From assembly GCF_900105945.1 (NCBI RefSeq), contig NZ_FNSO01000004.1:248001-312000 (forward strand): a stretch of DNA of 64,000 bases, given 5' to 3'. This DNA comes from Amycolatopsis tolypomycina. GTDB taxonomy: Bacteria; Actinomycetota; Actinomycetes; Mycobacteriales; Pseudonocardiaceae. Positions 25,278 through 33,055 of the stretch are shown piece by piece. The position numbers and the translations under genes are program-made. How positions within the stretch are numbered: position 1 is the first letter of the stretch; the number at the start of each line of letters is the position of its first letter. The notes beneath the pieces are model-generated. The model saw only the letters and a list, made by a program, of their open reading frames with translations. It was not told where the DNA came from and did not search any database.

Positions 25278-26940
25278 ACCGAACCGAAAACTCGTGGACT
25301 CGTGCGCCGGTCCGGACGGTCACCGCACGGTCCCCGAGGGTTCGGTTGAGCCAGCAGCAGTAGAGGGCGGAGGCGGCCGTCGCGACGTCTTCGGGCTGCC
25401 AGCGCGGTGAGCCGATCCAGGCTTCGCCGGCACCGCGGACCATCGCCCAGCATCCGTCGGCAGTCGCGGTGAGAGCCAGCCGCGCGCCGGGATAAGCGTC
25501 GAGGGTCGCCCTGGCCCATGTTCGTGCCTCGACCGCGTCGAGGACCTGGCGACGCACGATCGCGGCCGCGCGCTCGACGATCTTCAGCTCCGGCTCGGTT
25601 TCGTCGGCCACGACGTGGGCGTCCATCGGATAATCGGCTCGCATCGCGGACGCCGGGAACCGGATGAGGTCGAGCGACCCGTCAGCCGGCGTGGCCGTCT
25701 GCACCACGTGGGAGCGGACTCGGCGGTGCAGCGGGACCGGGAGCGGGATCCGGCGCGTCGGCGCGTGCGGTCCAGGCGGAGCCAGCGCGAGCCGGTCGTA
25801 GATGAGGTTCCGGAGGTTGGTGGCGGCCTCGCCGGTGTGGGCGAAGACTCGCGAGGTCACGGCGGCGTACTGCCCCGGCCGGTGTGCTGCGCGCGCCTCT
25901 TCGACCTGGGGGAGCAGCGGTGCGTCCGGCGCCAAGGCGGGGGCACTGCGGGCGAGCAGGTGCGGGGGCGAACCCGCGACCGTTTCCTCGGTGGGCGTGC
26001 TCAGCAACAGCGGCTTGTCCAGGGCGGCCGCGACGAGGCCGAGCGATCCGTGGTCGGTCAGCACCTGGTCGGCGGCGATGAGCCCGGCCTGCCAGCCGGC
26101 GTGCGGTGGCATGAGGACGAGCCCGGCGTCGAGTGCCGAGGAAAGCCACAGGTGGATCTGGTGGCGTCCGTAGCGCGCCCAGATGTTCGGATGGAGGACG
26201 GCGCAGACCTGGTAGGAGTCCGCGGGGAGCTCGCCGAGCAGGTGCAGGGGGAGGGCGTGCCGGCGGCCGAGCAGCGAGTCCGTGCGCCAGGTGGACGCGA
26301 GGGTGATCAGGGTCCGGTTCCCGGTGCCGAGCTCGGCGCGGTAGTGGGCGCGCAGGCCGCGGCTGGCTGCCACCCGGTCGAAGGCGGTATCGCCTACGAC
26401 GGCGGTCCGGCCGGCGGTCGCCGGGCAGGCGGCGAGGAGCTGGGTGATCTGCTCGGGGTGCTGGAGGGTGACGGTGGCCTTGCCGTCGCGGAGCACCCGT
26501 TCCGGCGGGAGACCAGCGAGCCGCTGCCCAGTGCCGGTGCGGTCGGGAACGTACTTGTTGAACCCGAGGCCGTGCGGGAGCACGATCGTGTGCGCCCGGA
26601 TGTGCTCGAAGTCGATGTTCTCGCTCGCCGAGAGGGCGAGGTCGTAGCGGACGTCCCCGGCTGCGACCCTGGTCCAGGGGATCGGGGTGATGCCGGCGTC
26701 GCGCAGGACGTCGGGTACGCCGTCGCTGAAGGCGGAGGTGGCGTTGACGGTGAAGACGAACCGGATCCGGAAGTCGTCACCGAAGAGGTCGAGGGCGTCG
26801 AGCAGGCGGTAGGTCGAGGTCAGCGTCCGGGCGACGACGAGAACGGTCCGCTCGTAGCCGAAGGTGTCCCAAACGGCTCCCGGCTCCCGGCTCCCGGCTC
26901 CCCCGGCTCCCGGCTCCCGGCTCCCGGCTCCTCTACTCAT
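25243..26940 (-). CDS. GT-B-like glycosyl/glycerophosphotransferase homologue, function unknown
   Basis: A 565-residue protein whose core (WDTFGYERTVLVVARTLTS onward) belongs to an actinobacterial family sometimes mislabelled translation initiation factor 2. The fold suggests a GT-B layout like CDP-glycerol glycerophosphotransferases: VLPHGLGFNKY, AVLHPNIWARYG and the C-terminal VLTDHGSLGLVAAAL, where the HP and DHGS elements match the nucleotide-sugar site. The first 22 residues are encoded by eight heptanucleotide repeats, so a change in repeat number would shift the frame right after the start codon. No ribosome site is visible before ATG 26940. Confidence 0.6.
   Translation of the reverse strand: MSRGAGSREPGAGGAGSREPGAVWDTFGYERTVLVVARTLTSTYRLLDALDLFGDDFRIRFVFTVNATSAFSDGVPDVLRDAGITPIPWTRVAAGDVRYDLALSASENIDFEHIRAHTIVLPHGLGFNKYVPDRTGTGQRLAGLPPERVLRDGKATVTLQHPEQITQLLAACPATAGRTAVVGDTAFDRVAASRGLRAHYRAELGTGNRTLITLASTWRTDSLLGRRHALPLHLLGELPADSYQVCAVLHPNIWARYGRHQIHLWLSSALDAGLVLMPPHAGWQAGLIAADQVLTDHGSLGLVAAALDKPLLLSTPTEETVAGSPPHLLARSAPALAPDAPLLPQVEEARAAHRPGQYAAVTSRVFAHTGEAATNLRNLIYDRLALAPPGPHAPTRRIPLPVPLHRRVRSHVVQTATPADGSLDLIRFPASAMRADYPMDAHVVADETEPELKIVERAAAIVRRQVLDAVEARTWARATLDAYPGARLALTATADGCWAMVRGAGEAWIGSPRWQPEDVATAASALYCCWLNRTLGDRAVTVRTGARVHEFSVRFTPSSTAPAAP
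26874..26931. repeat. Heptanucleotide tandem repeat (CGGCTCC)n
   Basis: Four exact CGGCTCC units (26874-26901), an extra CC, and four more exact units (26904-26931). On the coding strand these follow the ATG of the GT-like gene by 9 nt and encode GAGSREPG-type residues. A unit of 7 is not a multiple of 3, so slippage would switch reading frame. Confidence 0.9.
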
Positions 26941-27077
26941 TGTATCAATGCCATCGCTCAGAGTGAATCCAGGTCGGTCAGCCTGGTGCTTCGGTGGTCA
27001 ATCGGAGCTTAACCAGCCGGGAGGTCATGATCGATTGCAGTGGGAGTGATCTCCGTTGCGCTCCGCTCGTGTTGCCG

Positions 27078-28037
27078 TCAGCGTGCGGCAGCGGCGCGGG
27101 CCCTGGCCGAAACGTTCGTGGCGAGAGTCCGCCGAATCGACTCGGTTTCGCTCGTCGGCTGGTGGCGTGACAGTTCACCGGCTACCGCGCGGGGAACAAG
27201 GGTACCGGGATCCTTCAGGCTGTCGTACAACACTCCGAGCGGTCCCGGGGCAAGCCCATCGGTGGCAAGTAGCCGGGCCAGGCAGGCGGAGGCTGTCGCC
27301 CGGACGCGGGGAACTGCGTCGTGGCACATGACCATCAGCATCCCGGCGCCCTCGCCGGCAGCGCGTCGCAATGCGAGGCGAGCAGCCCACTCACGCTGGT
27401 CGGCGTCCCCGGCCAGCAGGCTGCCGATCGCCGTGTCCGTGACGTTGTCAGCTTGGGACAATCGCGCGGCCAGCGCGCGCGCCGCTCCTTTGGCAGATGG
27501 CAGGAGGTTGGGTGCGAGTTGCTGGGGAGCACGAGTTGTGAGTGCGGTGGTGATCGGAAGCAGCTTGGCCCGGACCTCGGCGGGGAGGCTGTCCGCGTCG
27601 TGAGCCAGGAGGCGGCAGCAGCCGGAAACGTCGTCATCGCCGACGAGTGGTTCGCTCAGCAGTGCGTAAACGGGCTCCCACCTGGCCAGGCCGGTGTGGG
27701 CGAGGTTCAGCGCTACCAGCAATTTGCCTGCTTCGTAGCCGCCGAGGTCGTAAGTCGATTGCCGGGCCAGCGTGATGGTGTTCGAGATCAGAGCCTCGAG
27801 CTTGCCCATCAGCTGGATGCACGCTGACGCCGGAAGCTGATCGAGCCGGGGCAGGTGACCCAGAGCTTCGAGTGAGCCGTCGAGGACGGCACCTTGGAGA
27901 GCCGTTACCGCTGCCGGCTGCTGCTCAGCCACGGCGGCTAACAGCGCGAGCTGAAGCGAGGGATGGTGCGAGGGGGCAGCGGCCACTGCCTTCGCGGCTC
28001 TCTCCGCTGTCCAGACGTGCGCCGGAACGGCCGACAC
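27078..28037 (-). CDS. Helical-repeat C-terminal piece of the DUF4365 gene
   Basis: A 319-residue open frame, HEAT-like in its last part (REWAARLALRRAAGEGAGML, AVPRVRATASACLARLLATD). The ATG at 28037 has no good ribosome site, and the frame continues upstream to the six-base homopolymer. It is therefore most simply the tail of the disrupted gene and not an independent one. Confidence 0.5.
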   Translation of the reverse strand: MSAVPAHVWTAERAAKAVAAAPSHHPSLQLALLAAVAEQQPAAVTALQGAVLDGSLEALGHLPRLDQLPASACIQLMGKLEALISNTITLARQSTYDLGGYEAGKLLVALNLAHTGLARWEPVYALLSEPLVGDDDVSGCCRLLAHDADSLPAEVRAKLLPITTALTTRAPQQLAPNLLPSAKGAARALAARLSQADNVTDTAIGSLLAGDADQREWAARLALRRAAGEGAGMLMVMCHDAVPRVRATASACLARLLATDGLAPGPLGVLYDSLKDPGTLVPRAVAGELSRHQPTSETESIRRTLATNVSARARAAAAR

Positions 28038-29229
28038 CGCGCGGCTCCAGCTGATGGCAAAAGCCTGGTCGGTCTGCGGGGGGAAGCGCCAGGATCCGAT
28101 CCGCGATCCCGTTGATCTTCGACCGCTCCGCGGAGCGCGTCAACCGCGCCAATGTGTCGATCAAGTCGAACGCCAAGCCGCCGCCCCATCGACTCGCGGG
28201 AACCAGCGCAGCCGGGTTGTCGATGGCGCCGGAAATCCAGTCGACAGCGTTGGACGCTGTTTCGGCGTCCAGAACGTCGCCGCCGGATCTCAGCAACGCC
28301 AACGTGGCCATGAGGGTGCTTCGGGTCGGTTGCCGGAGGTCGATGCCGGCTGCCGCGGACCGGACGCCGGCAGCCGGTCCGTCCTGGACGTAGCGGTGCA
28401 CGACCCTGCCGAGCTGGCGGTCGGCGCCGCAGTTGTGGAGACCGCTCACCAGGTCACGGACCTGGTCCGGATCTGCGTCCCGGTCGGTCTGCAGGATCTG
28501 CGCGCTCAAGGTGAGGGCTTCGAGGTTCTGCCATGCGCTGTGGTCACCGAGATGGCTGGACAGGACGGCTGTGGTCACCAGAGTGTTGTGGGCGCTCTTG
28601 TCATCGAAGATGACCGCAGTCGGGTATCGGGACCAGCTGTCGAGCTGGGCGTTAAGCGCTGCACTGGCACCGGTCGCGACGCTGCTGCTGCGCCACCAGA
28701 CGGCGAGTGTGTCTGCGCCGGCGATCGCGTCCTGCAGTTGGCCATGCCCCCAGTCGGCGAGGCGGAAGGTCAGCAGCGAGGCTATGCTGACGATCGCGGT
28801 CGCTGTGACGTCGTCGGGATGGGTGTACCTGATGCGCTGGGCTTGCGCGACGGCGGCACGGGCTTTCTCGAGGTCGTCGAGTTCGATGCATGCACGAGCG
28901 TGCTGGATCCGCAGCCACGCGTCGTCCACCGGCGCGGCGTCGTCTTTCTCCAACGCGTCGGCCAGCAACTGCACCGCATCGTGTACGTGGCCGGACCCCA
29001 GGAGCGCCGCCGCAGCGGCGACGGTCGCTGCGGTGCGTTCCTCCGGTCGTTCGGCGTCGCCGATGGCGGCGATCAGCCTGTCGGCGTCATCGGCGAGCAT
29101 GCGTGTGGCCAGTGCGGCGACGAAACGCCATGACCAACTCGCCGAATCGGCCGCTGCTTCGAGCGTCGGGTTCTTCGGGTTCAGGTTCGAATAGGTCTCC
29201 AGTTCGTGGAAGCGACCTTCGACGACCAT
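27925..29229 (-). CDS. Helical-repeat middle piece of the DUF4365 gene
   Basis: The frame is meaningful from about 29279 to 28084; 29229 is the first ATG in it (MVVEGRFHELETY). It encodes Ala-rich paired helices such as AWLRIQHARACIELDDLEKA and TLVTTAVLSSHLGDHSAWQN, resembling TPR/HEAT arrays. The last 50 residues or so past the homopolymer are out of frame. Confidence 0.4.
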   Translation of the reverse strand: MVVEGRFHELETYSNLNPKNPTLEAAADSASWSWRFVAALATRMLADDADRLIAAIGDAERPEERTAATVAAAAALLGSGHVHDAVQLLADALEKDDAAPVDDAWLRIQHARACIELDDLEKARAAVAQAQRIRYTHPDDVTATAIVSIASLLTFRLADWGHGQLQDAIAGADTLAVWWRSSSVATGASAALNAQLDSWSRYPTAVIFDDKSAHNTLVTTAVLSSHLGDHSAWQNLEALTLSAQILQTDRDADPDQVRDLVSGLHNCGADRQLGRVVHRYVQDGPAAGVRSAAAGIDLRQPTRSTLMATLALLRSGGDVLDAETASNAVDWISGAIDNPAALVPASRWGGGLAFDLIDTLARLTRSAERSKINGIADRILALPPADRPGFCHQLEPRGVGRSGARLDSGESREGSGRCPLAPSLASARAVSRRG

Positions 29230-29849
29230 GGCGGCGGCTTGCGCCGGGACAGCAAGCTCTGCGGTTCGGCCCGTCGCCTGGGCACTACCAGACGGGGAAC
29301 GAGAAGTGCGTGTCGCAGCATGGCCGAGGTGGAGATCGACACAGCGCCGGTCCAGGCGCTTCCCTCCCACGGCGAGGTCCGATGGTGCGACGCCGCGAAT
29401 GCCATGAGGGCGTCGCGATGATCTTCGTCGATCGTGTTGCCGCTGGGAACGAGTATCTTGACCCCGGCCCCGGTGCTGACCACGGTGTCGGCCGTGAGCC
29501 CGACCCAGTGCGAGGTCCCGGTTTCCGGATCGTGGAGGACCAGGATGTGCGGCAGGACGTGGTTGATCCAGTAGGCGGTGTGCTCGTCGTCGTTGTCGCG
29601 GAACCACCATCCGACGGTCTGGCCGGTTGAGTCCTTCTTGGGCTCCTTGAAGAACGCCTTGCCGGTCTTGATTTGCGCGCCGAGCATGCGGCCCGAGTCG
29701 AACAGGCGCTGATCGCGTACGAGGAGGAAGAGGTCGGTGCCGACATCGAATTCTGGTGCTGCGGCTGCGCCCCATCCGAGCTTGACGAATGCGTGCTTGA
29801 CCGCGGCTTCGCCCTCGCTTCCCGTTTGCACGGACTGTGGTTGTCGCAC
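29181..29849 (-). CDS. DUF4365 domain fragment (N-terminal piece)
   Basis: The open frame as it stands gives 222 residues. The first 190 are the DUF4365 domain with conserved Glu (GSEGE), Asp (GTDLF) and the QIK motif; WWFRDNDDEHTAYWINHVLP follows. The last 30 or so residues after LVPRLVV are out-of-frame translation. If the shift is real, only this nuclease-like domain is made. Confidence 0.55.
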   Translation of the reverse strand: MRQPQSVQTGSEGEAAVKHAFVKLGWGAAAAPEFDVGTDLFLLVRDQRLFDSGRMLGAQIKTGKAFFKEPKKDSTGQTVGWWFRDNDDEHTAYWINHVLPHILVLHDPETGTSHWVGLTADTVVSTGAGVKILVPSGNTIDEDHRDALMAFAASHHRTSPWEGSAWTGAVSISTSAMLRHALLVPRLVVPRRRAEPQSLLSRRKPPPWSSKVASTNWRPIRT

Positions 29850-29950
29850 GGTGAAGATTCCGCCCTATCGGTCGGGAGCGCCGGGTCGACGCTCCGGTGC
29901 CGGCGTCCATGCTCGGTGCTGATCGAGCGCATCCTGGATTGCCGTGGTGG

Positions 29951-29956
29951 GATGCT
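29951..29956 (+). repeat. IS21 target duplication, left copy (GATGCT)
   Basis: GATGCT immediately precedes the 5'-TG of the element and recurs at 33022-33027 immediately after its CA-3' end. Confidence 0.75.
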
Positions 29957-30096
29957 TGGCCGTGGCATCGTGATTTGGCCCCGGTTCGGCACCGTTAGCG
30001 GGCCCCACCGATCGGGCGAATTCCTGCTCGTGGTGTGCGAGTCGGTGGGTCGAGGAGAGGGTCCTGGGTGGACAGTGCCGGGGAGGGGCCGTCCGC

Positions 30097-31752
30097 GTGG
30101 GAGCCGGGATGGTGTCCAGGGTGGAGTTGTTCGCGCTGATCCGGCGAGATGCCCGGGTGGAAGGCCTGTCTGTCCGGGCGCTGGCTGACCGGCATGGGGT
30201 GCATCGCCGGACGGTGCGTCAGGCGCTCGGCTCGGCCGTCCCGCCGCCGCGGAAGACACCAGCCCGGTCCTCGCCGGTGACGGGTCCGCTGCGTGAGGCG
30301 ATGGACGAGATCCTGCGAGCGGATCTGGACGCGCCGCGCAAGCAGCGGCATACCGCGCACCGGATCTGGGAGCGGCTGGTCGACGAGCACGACGCCGAGA
30401 TCGCCTACCGCACCGTGTCGAAGTACGTCGCCCGCCGCCGCCCGGAGATCCTGCTGGAAGCCAGAAACCGGGCAGGAGTGATGGACGGATTTGTTCCACA
30501 GACGCATCTTCCGGGCCAGGACGCTGAGGTCGACTTCGCCGAGGTCTGGGTCAACGTCGGCGGTGTCGACACCAAGTGCTTCCTCTTCACGCTGCGAATG
30601 TCCTTTTCTGGTAAGGCAATTCATCGCGTCTACTCCTCGCAAGGGCAGGAAGCGTTCTTTGCCGGGCATGTCGCAGCGTTCACCGAACTTGGCGGTGTCC
30701 CGGCCGGGGAGATCCGTTACGACAACCTGTCCTCGGCGGTCCGGCGGGTCTGCTTCGGACGATCACGAGTGGAAACCGAGAAGTGGGTGCTGTTCAAGTC
30801 CGCCTACGGTGTCACCAGTTTCTATTGCATGCCAGGCAAAGAAGGCGCCCACGAGAAGGGTGGTGTCGAAGGCGAAGGCGGGCGGTTCCGGCGACGCTGG
30901 TTCGTCCCGGTCCCGAAAATCGCCGACATCTCCGGCCTGGCCGGCATCAACGACCGGCTCGCCGCAGCCGACCATGCGGAGGACGCCCGGCACATCGACC
31001 AGCGGACGGCCACGATCGGGCAGGACTTCGCGCTCGAAGCACCGCTGCTGGCGGCGTTGCCGGTCGACGAGTTCGACATCGCGCTGACCACGACACCGCG
31101 CGTCGACCGCTACGCCAGGATCACCGTCCGCCAAGCGCTCTACTCAGTTCCCGCGCGGCTGATCGGGCAGACGGTCCGGGCAAAGCTCGACGCGGAGGAA
31201 CTGGTGGTATTGCACGGATCCGCCGAGGTCGCCCGGCACCCGCGGCTGACCACCAAGGGCGGCCAGCACCTGGTGCTCGATCACTACCTCGAAGTCCTGG
31301 CCGGCAAACCGGGTGCGCTGCGCGGGGCGACTGCGTTGGTCCACGCACGGCAGAAGGGCTGGTTCACCGCCACCCACGACGCGTTCTGGGCCGCCGCCCG
31401 CGCCAAACACGGCGACCAGGCCGGCACCCGGCTGCTAATCGAGGTTCTGCTGCTGCACCGGCGGATGGCCCACGCGCATGTGATCGCTGGGATCCGCGTC
31501 ACGCTGGAGGCCGGGTCGGTCTCGCCGGACGTGGTCGCGATCGAGGCCCGCAAACACGCCGCCGCAGCAGGAAGCACCGCCGGCGATGTCGAAGTTGAGC
31601 CTCCGGGGCCGCAGCGCAGCCGCAGCAAAGTCGTCTCGCTGCCCGAACGCCGCCGCGACTCCGACCTGCCACCGGACTCCCGCCCCGCCCCGTCGGTCGC
31701 CGCCTACGACCAGTTACTCAGCAATACTCCGAAGAAGGGGAACGCGTCATGA
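30097..31752 (+). CDS. istA: IS21 transposase IstA
   Basis: A 551-residue DDE transposase. It has an N-terminal helix-turn-helix (LSVRALADRHGVHRRTVRQAL), the DDE core with first Asp in DAEVDFAEVWV (near residue 146), second in GEIRYDNLSSAV and Glu in the HEKGGVEGEGGRFRR region, then the C-terminal beta-barrel-like domain (RVDRYARITVRQALYSVPARL). GTG at 30097 has GGAGGGG 8 nt upstream. Its stop overlaps istB as ATGA, the standard IS21 coupling. Apparently full length and intact. Confidence 0.93.
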   Translation: MGAGMVSRVELFALIRRDARVEGLSVRALADRHGVHRRTVRQALGSAVPPPRKTPARSSPVTGPLREAMDEILRADLDAPRKQRHTAHRIWERLVDEHDAEIAYRTVSKYVARRRPEILLEARNRAGVMDGFVPQTHLPGQDAEVDFAEVWVNVGGVDTKCFLFTLRMSFSGKAIHRVYSSQGQEAFFAGHVAAFTELGGVPAGEIRYDNLSSAVRRVCFGRSRVETEKWVLFKSAYGVTSFYCMPGKEGAHEKGGVEGEGGRFRRRWFVPVPKIADISGLAGINDRLAAADHAEDARHIDQRTATIGQDFALEAPLLAALPVDEFDIALTTTPRVDRYARITVRQALYSVPARLIGQTVRAKLDAEELVVLHGSAEVARHPRLTTKGGQHLVLDHYLEVLAGKPGALRGATALVHARQKGWFTATHDAFWAAARAKHGDQAGTRLLIEVLLLHRRMAHAHVIAGIRVTLEAGSVSPDVVAIEARKHAAAAGSTAGDVEVEPPGPQRSRSKVVSLPERRRDSDLPPDSRPAPSVAAYDQLLSNTPKKGNAS

Positions 31753-32552
31753 CCCGCACCACCAGCCGCGGCCGGGACCAGCTCACCGAGGAAGCCGCCG
31801 ACGCCGCGATCGAGCAGGCCTGCCGGATCCTGCGGCTGCCGACGATCCGCGACCGCTTCGGCGACCAGGCCGCCGCCGCGGCCCGCCAGCAGGCCACCTA
31901 CAAGAGCTTCCTGTCCGAGCTGCTGTTCATCGAGTGCGAGGACCGCGAGGTCCGCCGCAAGGCCCGCCTGGTCAAGCAGGCCGGTTTCCCGCGCACCAAA
32001 CGCATCGAGGACTTCGACTTCGCCGCGAACCCGAACGTCCCGCCCGCCCTCGTGCACACCCTCGCCAAGGGCGCCTGGATCCGCGCCGGGCAACCGGTCT
32101 GCCTGATCGGCGACTCCGGCACCGGCAAGTCCCACCTGCTGATCGGGCTCGGCACCGCCGCCGCGGAAGCCGGGTTCAAGGTCCGTTATGTCACCGCCGC
32201 CGCGCTGGTTAACGAGCTCGTCGAGGCCGCCGACGACAAGCACCTGTCCAAGACCATCGCCCGCTACGGCCGAGTCGACCTGCTTTGCCTCGACGAACTG
32301 GGGTATCTCGAGCTCGATCGGCGCGGCGCGGAGCTGCTGTTCCAGGTGTTCACCGAGCGGGAGGAACGCTCCAGCATCGCCATCGCCAGCAACTCGGCGT
32401 TCAGCGAGTGGGCTCGCACCTTCACCGACCCGCGGCTCTGCGCCGCGATCGTCGACCGCTTGACGTTCGACGCCTCGATCATCGAGACCGGCACCGAGTC
32501 GTTCCGGCTGCGCACCACCAAACGCCGCCGCAGCAGCACCCGGGCCAGCTGA
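31749..32552 (+). CDS. istB: IS21 helper ATPase IstB
   Basis: A 267-residue AAA+ ATPase related to DnaC that activates IstA and selects target DNA. It shows Walker A LIGDSGTGKSHLLIGLG (about 118-134), Walker B LLCLDELGYLEL, sensor I SIAIASNSAFSEW and the C-terminal arginine region RLTFDASIIETG. The N-terminal helical part (TYKSFLSELLFIECEDREVR) is typical. Translationally coupled to istA. Confidence 0.95.
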   Translation: MTRTTSRGRDQLTEEAADAAIEQACRILRLPTIRDRFGDQAAAAARQQATYKSFLSELLFIECEDREVRRKARLVKQAGFPRTKRIEDFDFAANPNVPPALVHTLAKGAWIRAGQPVCLIGDSGTGKSHLLIGLGTAAAEAGFKVRYVTAAALVNELVEAADDKHLSKTIARYGRVDLLCLDELGYLELDRRGAELLFQVFTEREERSSIAIASNSAFSEWARTFTDPRLCAAIVDRLTFDASIIETGTESFRLRTTKRRRSSTRAS

Positions 32553-32561
32553 ATACCCGGG

Positions 32562-32852
32562 TCAGAACGGCGCGTCGCGCCAGTCCACCTCGACCGGCCC
32601 GGTCGGCGGGACACGGATCGTTCCCGCGTCGATCTCGACCCGGTCGCCGGCGGCGATCTCGGCCGCGAACACGTCCAACGTGTCCTCATCCAGCCGGCAG
32701 TCCCACGTCTCGCAGGCGGCCTCCAACTCGCGGCGGACCACCGCGACCGGCCGGCCCGCGAACCCGATGAACACCTCGTCCAGCGCCCACACCAACGTCA
32801 CCACTGGGCCGGGCTCACGCTCGCTCACCACGCCATCGTGACCAGCCAGCAC
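32562..32852 (-). CDS. Hypothetical protein inside IS21 (passenger)
   Basis: A 96-residue acidic protein (GPVVTLVWALDEVFIGFAGR near the start, EIDAGTIRVPPTGPVEVDW at the end) on the strand opposite istAB, 10 bp past the istB stop and inside the element. The residue pattern is protein-like, but no domain is recognised. It may be a passenger gene or a shadow frame. Confidence 0.4.
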   Translation of the reverse strand: MLAGHDGVVSEREPGPVVTLVWALDEVFIGFAGRPVAVVRRELEAACETWDCRLDEDTLDVFAAEIAAGDRVEIDAGTIRVPPTGPVEVDWRDAPF

Positions 32853-32885
32853 TCGACTCGACCAGCAGAAACACCCGAACGAGGT

Positions 32886-33015
32886 GGGGCCAAATCAGAA
32901 TGCCGCCCCGACGCCAACGGCGGCAGGTGGGGCCACATCAAGATGCCGACCGATCCCGCAACCCAGCCGCCGGGGCCAAATCAGAATGCCGAACCGGGGC
33001 CAAATCAACTTGCCG
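32886..33015 (+). repeat. IS21 right-end repeated binding sites
   Basis: Four variants of the same 20-bp motif, GGGGCCAAATCAGAATGCCG, begin at about 32886, 32929, 32974 and 32996. The outermost overlaps the terminal inverted repeat. One related copy is present at the left end (29963-29982). Confidence 0.8.
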
Positions 33016-33021
33016 AAATCA

Positions 33022-33027
33022 GATGCT
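33022..33027 (+). repeat. IS21 target duplication, right copy (GATGCT)
   Basis: Exact copy of 29951-29956, directly after the CA end of the element. Confidence 0.75.
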
Positions 33028-33055
33028 TGAATTGTTGACAACGGCCGTACGTGGA

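Larger units (their letters stand above)
27078..29849 (-). pseudogene. Frameshifted DUF4365 nuclease-like/helical-repeat gene
   Basis: Three overlapping frames form one protein of about 923 residues. The N-terminal part has the DUF4365 (PD-(D/E)XK-like) signature: GSEGEAAVKHAF, FDVGTDLFL and GAQIKTGK. The middle and C-terminal parts are Ala-rich helical repeats. The frame changes at a CCC run (29280-29282 on the plus strand as GGG; one more base restores frame) and back at a six-base homopolymer (28078-28083; one base fewer restores frame). The two shifts compensate. They may be real decay, phase-variable tracts or sequence errors. Before the IS21 insertion this gene lay directly downstream of the XRE/ImmA gene. 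Confidence 0.65.
29957..33021 (+). mobile_element. IS21-family insertion sequence, complete
   Basis: 3065 bp with TG...CA ends, a 6-bp GATGCT duplication, and a perfect 21-bp inverted repeat just inside (29971-29991 and 32987-33007). It carries istA and istB in the usual order plus a minus-strand passenger frame. The right end holds four copies of a 20-bp motif, as in the multiple transposase-binding sites of IS21. The intact duplication indicates a recent insertion between the XRE/ImmA and DUF4365 genes. IS21 elements transpose via a DDE transposase and an AAA+ helper. Confidence 0.88.

Noticed and set aside
26874..26931. CRISPR-like array
   Set aside because: Units are 7 bp with no spacers; it is a microsatellite inside a coding frame. 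No CRISPR array was seen anywhere in the window.
29951..33029. 8-bp direct repeat GATGCTTG as IS21 target duplication
   Set aside because: The 6-bp GATGCT reading leaves an element with TG...CA ends that align as inverted repeats; the extra TG on the left belongs to the element.
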